Source of the DNA: SURF-13 sp041695325
GTDB lineage: Bacteria; Pseudomonadota; Gammaproteobacteria; SURF-13
Assembly: GCA_041695325.1 (NCBI GenBank)
Contig: JBGFRC010000009.1
Span: 43,683 to 107,682, forward strand
Direction of reading: 5' to 3'
Length of the DNA stretch: 64,000 nt
Shown: piece after piece, positions 25,985-33,051 of the stretch
Position numbering within the stretch: the stretch's first letter is position 1
Layout: the number at the start of each line of letters is the position of its first letter
Program-made: the position numbers and the translations under genes
The notes under the pieces: model-generated
The model's input: only the letters and a program-made list of their open reading frames with translations
What the model was told of the DNA's origin: nothing
The model's database searches: none

Positions 25985-26588
25985 CCGCCGCTTCCCGCGC
26001 CAAGGCGCCGCGCGCGAACAGCAACTGCCAGCGCCGTCCGCCGACCTGGCGCCACAACACCGCGGAGCGGATGGCGGCGAGCAGCAGCGCGCGTACTTTG
26101 TTCGCGGTTTCCGGGTTGGAGAGATAGCCTTGTTCACCCTGCACGATGATGCGCGGCGTGAGGATGCTGATGGTTTCGCTGTAAATCCGTGCCAGGTGCG
26201 CGATGACGTCGGGGTGGGTAACGCCGAGCCTCTGTCTCATTTCTTGCGCGCCTTCAATACCTGCGCGTATCCGCTCCAGCATACGCGAGCTCTTGGCAAG
26301 CGCGCGCTCCAGGTGCATGACGTTCGCCGCGTAGCGCATCAGCTCCAGATTCGCCGGCGCGCGGCTCTTGCCCAACTGCTCTTGCAGGGTCATTAGCCCC
26401 AGGCGCACACCCGCTGCGCCTCCATACACGGCCTCGGTGCTGTCCGCGTCTATTTTGAATGCGCTCCCCAGACTGGCTTCCAGCGCCGTGCTGTCGGCGC
26501 TGTTTCTGCGCGCCGTCTGCTGCACCAGGGCGCAGGCTTGAACAATTCCGGCCAAGGCAAGCGCCTGGTTGTGATAGGAAGAAGACAT
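25974..26588 (-). CDS. hflD: HflD-like lysogenization regulator homologue
   Basis: The start at 26588 gives 204 residues (M-S-S-S-Y-H-N-Q-A-L-A-L-A-G-I-V-Q-A). The all-helical pattern, with I-V-Q-A-C-A-L-V-Q-Q near the N-terminus and L-E-L-M-R-Y-A-A-N-V-M-H-L-E-R-A-L mid-protein, matches HflD (YcfC). HflD is a peripheral membrane protein that in E. coli binds phage lambda CII. The normal cellular role is unclear. It follows mnmA as in other gammaproteobacteria, but hairpin element D now sits between the two and ends 36 bp upstream of this start. Confidence 0.88.
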   Translation of the reverse strand: MSSSYHNQALALAGIVQACALVQQTARRNSADSTALEASLGSAFKIDADSTEAVYGGAAGVRLGLMTLQEQLGKSRAPANLELMRYAANVMHLERALAKSSRMLERIRAGIEGAQEMRQRLGVTHPDVIAHLARIYSETISILTPRIIVQGEQGYLSNPETANKVRALLLAAIRSAVLWRQVGGRRWQLLFARGALAREAAAML

Positions 26589-26624
26589 GATTGCTGATAT
26601 TGATCCTGAGTTTTCCCCTCTTAA

Positions 26625-26806
26625 GGAAGCTCTGAATAATTCCATCCAGGAATTATCAGAGCAAGAAAAGCAAAAATGTGGCCATAAGATTTCTTATGGT
26701 GCTTTTCTTCATTTTACAATCACATGCGTGATTGTAAAATAGCGGCAGAACCCTTCGCTACGCTCTTCCCTGTGCCGCAGGAAACTCTGAATAAATCAGA
26801 GTTTCC
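26625..26806 (+). mobile_element. Five-hairpin MITE-like element, copy D, with enlarged second hairpin
   Basis: A 182-bp element between mnmA and hflD. The left end GGAAGCTCTGAATAA and right end ...CAGAGTTTCC are inverted. The flanks TTAA (26621-26624) and TGAA (26807-26810) are a probable 4-bp duplication with one mismatch. Hairpin 2 is unusual: its GAAAAGC/GCTTTTC stem carries an additional inner hairpin CCATAAGA/TCTTATGG. Hairpin 3 is CATTTTACAATCAC/GTGATTGTAAAAT, with matched changes relative to the other copies. Hairpin 4 has the long CCCTTCGCTACGCTCTTCCC loop. It interrupts what is elsewhere a tight operon. Confidence 0.83.
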
Positions 26807-26832
26807 TGAAGACGGATGCACAGTGGTCATTT

Positions 26833-27912
26833 TCATACAGCTTGCTCAATCACCCCGCCGCCCAGGCACTCCTCGCCCTGATAAAACACCACCGACTGGC
26901 CGGGCGTGACGGCCCATTGCGGTTTATCAAACAACACCCCACAAACACCGTCATTTATTCCGCCAATCGTACAGGACTGATCGCTCTGGCGGTAGCGCGT
27001 CTTGGCCGTACACGAAAACGGCGCGTGTGGGGCGCAGCCCCACACCCAGCTCAGGTTGCTTGCCATGAGTGTGCGGCTGAACAGGCGTGGGTGGTCGTGG
27101 CCTTGCGCGACGGTCAGCACGTTATTGGCCGTGTCTTTCCCCACCACATACCAGGGCTCTTCGCTCGTGCCGCGCCGTCCGCCTATCCCTAAGCCCTGGC
27201 GCTGGCCCAGGGTGTAGTACATAAGGCCGTCGTGCTTGCCGAGCAACACGCCGTCCACGCTGCGCATCTCGCCCGGCTGCGCGGGCAGATAACGCGAGAG
27301 AAAATTTTTGAAGTTGCGCTCGCCGATAAAACAGATGCCGGTGCTGTCCTTCTTGGCGGCGTTGGTAAAGCCGTGGCGCGCGGCGATGGCGCGCACCTCC
27401 GGCTTGGTCAGTTCGCCCACGGGAAAAAGGGTTTTTGCCAACTGCGTTTGCCCCAGGGTGTAAAGAAAATAACTCTGATCCTTGTTGCCGTCACGCGCCT
27501 TCAGCAGGCGGAATTTTCCGCCGCGCTCCTGCACGCGCGCATAGTGGCCGGTGGCGATTCCGTCCGCGCCGAGTGTGAGCGCGTGAGCGAGAAAGCTCTT
27601 GAACTTGATTTCCTGGTTGCACAGCACGTCCGGATTGGGCGTGCGCCCAGCGCGGTATTCTTCCAGAAAATAGCTGAACACGCGCTCCCCGTATTCCTTT
27701 GCAAAATTAGCCGCGTGCAGCGGGATGTCGAGCCTGGCGCACACATCCTTGGCGTCCTGGAAATCCTGCGCGGCGCCGCACTGTTCACCCGCATCACCGC
27801 CTTCCCAGTTTTTCATGAACAGGCCGTGCACGTCGTAGCCCTGTTGTTGCAACAGACAGGCGGCGACGGACGAATCCACGCCGCCGGACATGCCTACGAT
27901 AACGCGCTTCAT
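26833..27912 (-). CDS. mnmA: tRNA-specific 2-thiouridylase
   Basis: A 359-residue enzyme that thiolates U34 of Glu, Gln and Lys tRNAs. The PP-loop ATP site is G-M-S-G-G-V-D-S-S-V (8-17). The catalytic cysteines lie in N-P-D-V-L-C-N-Q-E-I-K-F and G-I-C-F-I-G-E-R-N-F. Its start overlaps the stop of the upstream exported protein as ATGA. The normally adjacent hflD is 245 bp downstream because of the inserted hairpin element. Confidence 0.96.
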   Translation of the reverse strand: MKRVIVGMSGGVDSSVAACLLQQQGYDVHGLFMKNWEGGDAGEQCGAAQDFQDAKDVCARLDIPLHAANFAKEYGERVFSYFLEEYRAGRTPNPDVLCNQEIKFKSFLAHALTLGADGIATGHYARVQERGGKFRLLKARDGNKDQSYFLYTLGQTQLAKTLFPVGELTKPEVRAIAARHGFTNAAKKDSTGICFIGERNFKNFLSRYLPAQPGEMRSVDGVLLGKHDGLMYYTLGQRQGLGIGGRRGTSEEPWYVVGKDTANNVLTVAQGHDHPRLFSRTLMASNLSWVWGCAPHAPFSCTAKTRYRQSDQSCTIGGINDGVCGVLFDKPQWAVTPGQSVVFYQGEECLGGGVIEQAV

Positions 27913-28523
27913 GGCTCAGGCTGCCAGCCGCGGCGCCACAGTTCCAGCGGCAGGATATAAGGCTCTTCGCCGTTGTCCAGGAACCAGGAGTCCACCGCGT
28001 AGCGTTGATTGTCCGTGGTGGCGCGTATCACCGCCGTGGTGTGCGGCCAGCCGAAGATGAAAAACCCGCGCGTGACGCGGTCTTCCACCGTGTGCCATCG
28101 CAGCAGGCCGTCATGCGCCATCATGGTGAGATAGGTGGTGGTATTGGTGGATTCATCTATGCAATCCATCTGTCCCTCTATGCCCACGCCCCTAAAGTTG
28201 CGTCCCTTATCGCGCTCGGTGCCGGTGAGCGGCCCCACCAGGCGCTCCATTTGCGCGACGGCGCGCGCGATGACCTCGCGCTCAGCCTGTGCGTCCCGCG
28301 GGGCGGAATGGAACAGCGCGCGCACGCTCTGCCATTGCCGCTCCGACAGGGCAAGCTGCGCGACTTTGCTGCAGCCGTGCTCATAACAGACGGAAAAGCG
28401 CTCCGGAACGGGATTTTTAATCACCGTGTCGCGGACAAAGGTATCCGCGCGCGCCACGGCCACCGCACCCAGCAGCCAGAGAATGATTATCCATGGATCA
28501 GGGCGGCTAAAAAGCGTTTTCAA
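27909..28523 (-). CDS. Exported conserved hypothetical protein
   Basis: A 204-residue protein with an N-terminal hydrophobic signal (residues about 10-26, ending V-A-R-A-D). The mature domain has C-Y-E-H-G-C-S-K-V near residue 47 and conserved-looking G-R-N-F-R-G-V-G-I-E-G-Q-M-D-C-I-D-E-S-T-N-T-T-T-Y-L, suggesting a small enzyme-like or binding domain with several Cys and His. Stop and start overlaps with mnmA and nudJ (4 bp each) place it in the nudJ-mnmA-hflD transcription unit. Function is unknown; related proteins occur beside mnmA in other gammaproteobacteria, as far as I recall. Confidence 0.75.
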   Translation of the reverse strand: MKTLFSRPDPWIIILWLLGAVAVARADTFVRDTVIKNPVPERFSVCYEHGCSKVAQLALSERQWQSVRALFHSAPRDAQAEREVIARAVAQMERLVGPLTGTERDKGRNFRGVGIEGQMDCIDESTNTTTYLTMMAHDGLLRWHTVEDRVTRGFFIFGWPHTTAVIRATTDNQRYAVDSWFLDNGEEPYILPLELWRRGWQPEP

Positions 28524-28966
28524 GCGACGTCGGTGAGCAAGGCAAGAGGGTAGCGCTTGCCGGCGAGATAATCATCCACGCAGCGCAGCACCAGGGGGCT
28601 GCGCAATTGCGGTTTCAGGTCTTCAATCTCGGCGCGCGTCATCCAGCACGCCCTCAATATGCCCCTGTCGAGGACACGCCGGGGCTCGTGCGCTTCGCAC
28701 GTGCCCCTGAAGCATACGCGCAAGTAAGTAATTTTGTCTTTTGGATTCATCCAGCGATAAACACCAAGCACGCCGTCCGGTGTGAAATGCCACGCCGTTT
28801 CTTCCAGCACCTCGCGCGCCACGGCGGTGGCCAGGGATTCGCCTTCATCGAGGTGCCCCGCCGGCTGGTTGTACACCACCCGGCCGGCGACTTCTTCTTT
28901 CACGATCAGGAAACGGCCGTCGCGTTCCACCACCGCGGCCACGGTCACATGGGGCTTCCAGATCAT
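28520..28966 (-). CDS. nudJ: NUDIX hydrolase, NudJ-like phosphatase
   Basis: A 148-residue protein. The Nudix box is G-H-L-D-E-G-E-S-L-A-T-A-V-A-R-E-V-L-E-E-T-A, matching G-x5-E-x7-R-E-x2-E-E-x-G/A. N-terminal M-I-W-K-P-H-V-T-V-A-A-V-V and the position upstream of mnmA identify it with NudJ, which hydrolyses nucleoside di/triphosphates and HMP pyrophosphate. It opens the leftward operon. Confidence 0.92.
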   Translation of the reverse strand: MIWKPHVTVAAVVERDGRFLIVKEEVAGRVVYNQPAGHLDEGESLATAVAREVLEETAWHFTPDGVLGVYRWMNPKDKITYLRVCFRGTCEAHEPRRVLDRGILRACWMTRAEIEDLKPQLRSPLVLRCVDDYLAGKRYPLALLTDVA

Positions 28967-29022
28967 GACCTTGTATTATAGCAGGATTCAACAGCGCCCT
29001 GACTGTGTTATCCTTTTTGACC

Positions 29023-29829
29023 ATGAACAACGCCTCCGTCAGCGCGCTCGCCATCGTTCTGTACCTGATCGCGGCGGGATTGTTGAGCGTGCGCTTGACG
29101 CAACGCGTAAACGCCCGGCTTGTAAAAGTCCTGGCCGTCGCGCTGGGCCTGGGCGCGGTCGCGCTGCATGGATGGGTGCTGGGCTCGAACGTGCTCCTCC
29201 CGGAAGGGCTTAACCTCGGCTTTTTCAACGCACTGTCACTGGTGGCGTGGCTGATGGCCCTGCTGTTGCTCGCCGCTTCCATTCTGAAACCGCTGGAGAG
29301 CCTCGGCATCGGCCTGTTGCCGCTCGCGGCGCTGACGCTGTTGCTGGAAAATGTCTTCCCCGGCCGTCACATCATCTTGCAGGAAGGCATGCGCGGCCTG
29401 GACCTGCACATCCTGATTTCCATCCTGGCCTCCAGCGTGCTGAGCATTGCCGCGGTACAGGCGTTGTTGTTCGCGATCCAGGACGCCCACTTGCGCGGCA
29501 AACATCCCGGCGGGTTTATCCGCGCGCTCCCTCCCTTGCAAACCATGGAGACGCTGCTGTTCCAGATGATTGTGCTGGGCTTTGTGCTGCTCAGCCTCGC
29601 CCTGCTCACCGGCGCGCTCTATATCGAGGACCTCTTTTCCCAGCACCTGGTCCACAAAACCCTGCTTTCCATCCTGGCCTGGGTGGTGTTCGGCGTTTTG
29701 CTGTGGGGGCGCCGGCGCTACGGCTGGCGCGGACGCACCGCGATACGCTGGACATTCGCCGGTTTCTTTGTATTGACGCTGGCCTATTTCGGCAGCAAAC
29801 TCGTCCTGGAGCTGGTGCTGCAGCGCTGA
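29023..29829 (+). CDS. ypjD: YpjD/CcsA-family inner-membrane protein
   Basis: The start at 29023 gives 268 residues with eight or so hydrophobic segments. It belongs to the cytochrome-c-assembly CcsA/ResC-like superfamily (L-L-P-L-A-A-L-T-L-L-L-E-N-V-F-P; L-D-L-H-I-L-I-S-I-L-A-S-S), but lacks the WWD heme signature of true cytochrome c lyases. In gammaproteobacteria this gene usually pairs with the CorC-family gene that follows, and often with ffh, which is not here. Its role is unproven. Confidence 0.88.
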   Translation: MNNASVSALAIVLYLIAAGLLSVRLTQRVNARLVKVLAVALGLGAVALHGWVLGSNVLLPEGLNLGFFNALSLVAWLMALLLLAASILKPLESLGIGLLPLAALTLLLENVFPGRHIILQEGMRGLDLHILISILASSVLSIAAVQALLFAIQDAHLRGKHPGGFIRALPPLQTMETLLFQMIVLGFVLLSLALLTGALYIEDLFSQHLVHKTLLSILAWVVFGVLLWGRRRYGWRGRTAIRWTFAGFFVLTLAYFGSKLVLELVLQR

Positions 29830-29906
29830 TTGACGGCGCCCCGTCTGCGCGCAGCGCGGTTCTTTGAATTATTTATCACTCATCCGCCTCATGTGGGACA
29901 AGACTC

Positions 29907-31199
29907 TTGGATAACACTACACTCGGCCTGATGTTCGGTGCGCTGGCGCTGCTGATCCTGCTGGCGGCGTTCTTCGCCGGTTCCGAAACCGGATTGATGA
30001 CCCTCGACCGTTATCGCCTGCGTCACCTGGCGAAGATCAAGCATCGCGGCGCGATGTATGCGCAGGCGCTGTTGCAGCGCACCGACCGCCTCCTCGGCCT
30101 GCTGATTCTGGGTAACAACTTCGCCAACAATCTGGCCACCGCCGTCGCCACCATTATCGGTCTGCAACTGGCGGGGGAAATGGGCGTTTCCATCGCGGTG
30201 GCCCTGCTCACCGTCTTCGGGACCATTCTCACCGACGTCGCGCCCAAGACGCTCGGCGCGCTCTACTCGGAGCGCGTCGCCTTCCCCGCCGCCTACGTGC
30301 TGCGTCCCTTGCTCAAGCTGTCCCTCCCGCTGGTGTGGCTGGTAAGCGCCCTCTCGAATGGCGTGCTGAGGTTGCTGGGGGCCTCCGTCGAGGGTGATAA
30401 AAAAAATCATCTCAGCCACGAGGAGCTGCGCACCGTGATCAACGAGGCCGGGGCGCTGATCCCGCGCCGTCACCAGAAAATGCTGCTCGGCATCCTGGAC
30501 CTGGAAAAGATCACGGTCAGCGACATCATGGTGCCGCGCAGCGACATGGAGGGTATTGACCTCAACGACCCCTGGGCCGAGATCACGGCGCAAATCAGCG
30601 CCAGCCGTCACACGCGCCTGCCGGTGTACCGCGACGGCCCGGACAATATCGTCGGCGTGTTGCGCCTGCGTGACACCCTGCCGCTGCTGGCAAGCGGCGA
30701 GTTCGACAAGGACAAGCTGCTGCAGACCGTGGAAGAGGCCAATTTCGTTCCCGAAGGCACGCCGCTCAGCACGCAACTGCTCAACTTTCAGGGGCAGAAG
30801 CAGCGTTTCGGTCTGGTGGTGAATGAATACGGCGACCTCCAGGGGCTGATCACCCTGGAGGACATTCTGGAGGAAATCGTAGGCGAGTTTACCACCGGCC
30901 CCTCCGCCATGATGCTCGACGCGCGTCCGCAGCGCGACGGCAGCTTTCTGGTGGACGGCGGCGCCAACATCCGCCACCTGAACCGCATCATGCACTGGGA
31001 CCTGCCCACCCGCGGCCCCAAGACCCTGAACGGCCTGGTGACCGAGTATCTGGAAGCCCTGCCCGAACCGGGCGTCAGCTTCCGCATCGGCGACTATCTA
31101 ATTGAGATCATTCAGACCAGCGGCAACACCGTGAAGACGCTCAAGATCAGCCGTCTGGAACAGCAGGAAAACGTTCCGCGGAACGAGGGGGTATCTTAA
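29907..31199 (+). CDS. CorC/HlyC-type membrane protein with CBS pair (YfjD-like)
   Basis: A 430-residue protein. The TTG at 29907 is the likely start, since an upstream ATG at 29891 stops after seven codons. The N-terminal DUF21 membrane domain (F-F-A-G-S-E-T-G-L-M-T-L-D-R-Y) is followed by a pair of CBS domains (I-M-V-P-R-S-D-M-E-G-I near residue 208; F-G-L-V-V-N-E-Y-G-D-L-Q-G-L-I-T near 310). A C-terminal CorC_HlyC domain ends it. The family is implicated in Mg2+/Co2+ homeostasis or efflux. It pairs with ypjD. Confidence 0.93.
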   Translation: MDNTTLGLMFGALALLILLAAFFAGSETGLMTLDRYRLRHLAKIKHRGAMYAQALLQRTDRLLGLLILGNNFANNLATAVATIIGLQLAGEMGVSIAVALLTVFGTILTDVAPKTLGALYSERVAFPAAYVLRPLLKLSLPLVWLVSALSNGVLRLLGASVEGDKKNHLSHEELRTVINEAGALIPRRHQKMLLGILDLEKITVSDIMVPRSDMEGIDLNDPWAEITAQISASRHTRLPVYRDGPDNIVGVLRLRDTLPLLASGEFDKDKLLQTVEEANFVPEGTPLSTQLLNFQGQKQRFGLVVNEYGDLQGLITLEDILEEIVGEFTTGPSAMMLDARPQRDGSFLVDGGANIRHLNRIMHWDLPTRGPKTLNGLVTEYLEALPEPGVSFRIGDYLIEIIQTSGNTVKTLKISRLEQQENVPRNEGVS

Positions 31200-31355
31200 C
31201 TGAGGGAAAGCACACAGTCGGCCCTCGTGGAAGAAGACCGTTCAGAATACGGACAAAAACACATCGCACGGGCCTGTCAGACCTGGCCCGCACAGAAGGT
31301 CCTGCAAAGCAAGGGGTGCATCCCTGCACCACCTTGATGGACTTTCAGAAATCCA
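31200..31355. repeat. Hairpin-rich intergenic region, possible decayed five-hairpin element
   Basis: Between the CorC-family gene and the H1-like gene there are several inverted repeats: CGGGCC/GGCCCG near 31269-31290, then GGTGCA/TGCACC near 31316-31331 directly followed by TTGATGGA/TCCATCAA near 31334-31359. The last two, in this order and spacing, resemble hairpins 4 and 5 of the element family (copy E has GGTG-CGTCCCTG-CACC). No clear ends or target duplication are visible. It may equally act as a bidirectional terminator between convergent genes. Confidence 0.35.
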
Positions 31356-31640
31356 TCAAACCATCATCATGCCGCCGCCAAAAGACGGGCGCGGAGCAGG
31401 AGCCGGTTTACTTACGCTGATGGCGGGAGCCGCCTTCTTGGGCGCCGCCTTCTTCTTTTTAGCCGCCTTTTTCTTGGCGGTTTTCTTCTTAGCCGCCTTT
31501 TTCTTGCCGGCCTTTTTCTTCGCGACCTTACGTTTGGCGGTCTGCTTGCCTTTGGCCTTCGTGCTCTTTTTCTTCTTGCTCTTGGCCTTTTTCTTGACCA
31601 CCTTCTTCTTGGTGCTCTTCGCTTTCTTCTTCATTGCCAT
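31356..31640 (-). CDS. Histone H1-like lysine/alanine-rich protein
   Basis: A 94-residue protein, almost entirely K-K-A/K-K-K repeats from residue 3 to 70 (for example A-K-K-K-A-A-K-K-K-T-A-K-K-K), followed by a Pro/Ala-rich tail and P-S-F-G-G-G-M-M-M-V. The composition matches eukaryotic H1 tail-like proteins of bacteria such as AlgP, HctB and BpH1, which bind DNA nonspecifically. An AGGAG ribosome site precedes the ATG. It sits downstream of nrdAB on the same strand. Confidence 0.82.
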   Translation of the reverse strand: MAMKKKAKSTKKKVVKKKAKSKKKKSTKAKGKQTAKRKVAKKKAGKKKAAKKKTAKKKAAKKKKAAPKKAAPAISVSKPAPAPRPSFGGGMMMV

Positions 31641-31837
31641 GCAGATTTCTCCTCACTTGGCTTGGCTAACACGCCGCCCGGTACAGCTTGCGGAGCCCAT
31701 TGGAAGCGTGGGCGGCCTGTTCAGCATCAGTTAAGGTTGGTGCCTCCAATGTCTCCGTTGCTCATTCCAATTCGCACTCAAAGCGCTACCTTCGTTTCCT
31801 GTCCTTCGGCAATATAGCACAAAACTTCGTCGCCTTA

Positions 31838-32959
31838 TCAATCCCACGACAATGCGCCGCCGCTTTGATACTCGATGACGCGCGTCTCAAAGAAATTTTT
31901 CTCCTTGTGCAGGTCCAGCGCCTCGCTCATCCATGGGAAGGGGTTGGCCGCGCCCGGATACTGTTCAGGAAGGCCGATCTGGGCGCAGCGCCGGTTGGCG
32001 ATGAACTTCAGGTAGTCGCCGAACATGGCGGCGTTCAGGCCCAACACGCCGCGTGGCATGGTGTCGAGCGCGTAACGGTACTCCAATTCCACACCCTGGC
32101 GGATCAGCGCGGCGATCTCCTGCTGGAACGCCGGCGTCCACAGGTGCGGGTTTTCGAGCTTGATCTGGTTGATGACGTCTATGCCGAAATTCATGTGCAT
32201 GGACTCATCGCGCAGGATGTACTGGAACTGCTCGGAGGCGCCGACCATCTTGTTGCGCCGCCCGAACGACAGCATCTGCACGAAGCCGACGTAGAAGAAG
32301 ATGCCTTCGGTGATCACATAGAACCCGATCAGGTTGCGCAGCAGGCGCTGGTCGCTTTGTGCCGTGCCGGTCTTGAAGCCCGGGTCGCACAGCTCCTGGG
32401 TGAAGGGCAGCGTGAACGCGGCCTTGTCGTGCACGCTCGGCACCTCGCGGTACATGTTGAACACCTCGGCCTCGTCCAGCCCCAGGCTCTGAATGACATA
32501 CTGATAGGCGTGGGTGTGCAACGCCTCCTCGAACGCCTGGCGCAGCAGGTACTGGCGGCATTCCGGATTGGTGATGTGGCGGTACACCGCCAGCACCAGG
32601 TTGTTCGCCACCAGCGAATCGGCGGTGGAGAAATAGCCCAGGCTGCGTTTGACGATCACGCGCTCGTCCGGGGTGAGGCCGTGCGGGTCCTTCCACAGCG
32701 CGATGTCGGCGGACATGTTGATCTCCTGCGGCATCCAGTGGTTGCTGCACGCGGCGAGATACTTGTCCCAGGCCCAGGTGTACTTGAACGGCACCAGCTG
32801 GTTGAGATCGGCGCGGCAGTTGATGATCTTTTTGTCATCCACGCGGATGCGTGACGCGCCCATCTCCAGGTCTTCCACGCCGATGGCGCCGCCTGCGCCG
32901 TCCATCACCACCGGCGGCACGGGTTGGATGACCGTATTACCCTCATCCCATCTCAACAT
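31838..32959 (-). CDS. nrdB: Ribonucleotide reductase small subunit, Chlamydia-like branch but with Tyr and Asp
   Basis: The start at 32959 (M-L-R-W-D-E-G-N) gives 373 residues. The sequence closely follows the Chlamydia trachomatis class Ic R2: N-C-x-x-D-x-N-Q-L-V-P-x-K-Y-x-W-A-W; N-P-E-C-R-Q-Y-L-L-R-Q-A-F-E-E-A; N-P-F-P-W-M-S-E. Metal ligands by that alignment are Asp114, Glu145, His148, Glu218, Glu252 and His255. The radical position is Tyr152 and the first ligand is Asp, as in class Ia, where Chlamydia has Phe and Glu. A diiron-tyrosyl radical is therefore expected rather than the Mn/Fe radical-free centre. It is downstream of nrdA and works with it to make dNTPs. Confidence 0.93.
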   Translation of the reverse strand: MLRWDEGNTVIQPVPPVVMDGAGGAIGVEDLEMGASRIRVDDKKIINCRADLNQLVPFKYTWAWDKYLAACSNHWMPQEINMSADIALWKDPHGLTPDERVIVKRSLGYFSTADSLVANNLVLAVYRHITNPECRQYLLRQAFEEALHTHAYQYVIQSLGLDEAEVFNMYREVPSVHDKAAFTLPFTQELCDPGFKTGTAQSDQRLLRNLIGFYVITEGIFFYVGFVQMLSFGRRNKMVGASEQFQYILRDESMHMNFGIDVINQIKLENPHLWTPAFQQEIAALIRQGVELEYRYALDTMPRGVLGLNAAMFGDYLKFIANRRCAQIGLPEQYPGAANPFPWMSEALDLHKEKNFFETRVIEYQSGGALSWD

Positions 32960-33051
32960 GTTTCGCTCTCCTGATTTGTTGTTGGGTCCGGCGCTTACGC
33001 GCCTTGACACAACCTACTTGTATCTTTTCTCTTGTATCTTGTATCTGTCTT
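32960..33051. repeat. nrdA-nrdB spacer with short GATACAAG-type repeats
   Basis: The 92-bp gap contains, on the minus strand, several near-direct copies of G-A-T-A-C-A-A-G within about 45 bases (33014-33055). The AT-rich repeats stand out against the GC-rich genes. They may arise by slippage or hold a leader structure affecting nrdB translation. No promoter consensus was convincing. Confidence 0.4.

Noticed and set aside
28005..28553. A 182-codon + strand frame opposite the exported hypothetical gene
   Set aside because: Antisense shadow; the minus-strand gene has a signal peptide and 4-bp overlaps with mnmA and nudJ.
31369..31734. A + strand frame of F/L/A repeats suggesting a membrane protein
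   Set aside because: It is the complement of the KKA codons of the H1-like gene.
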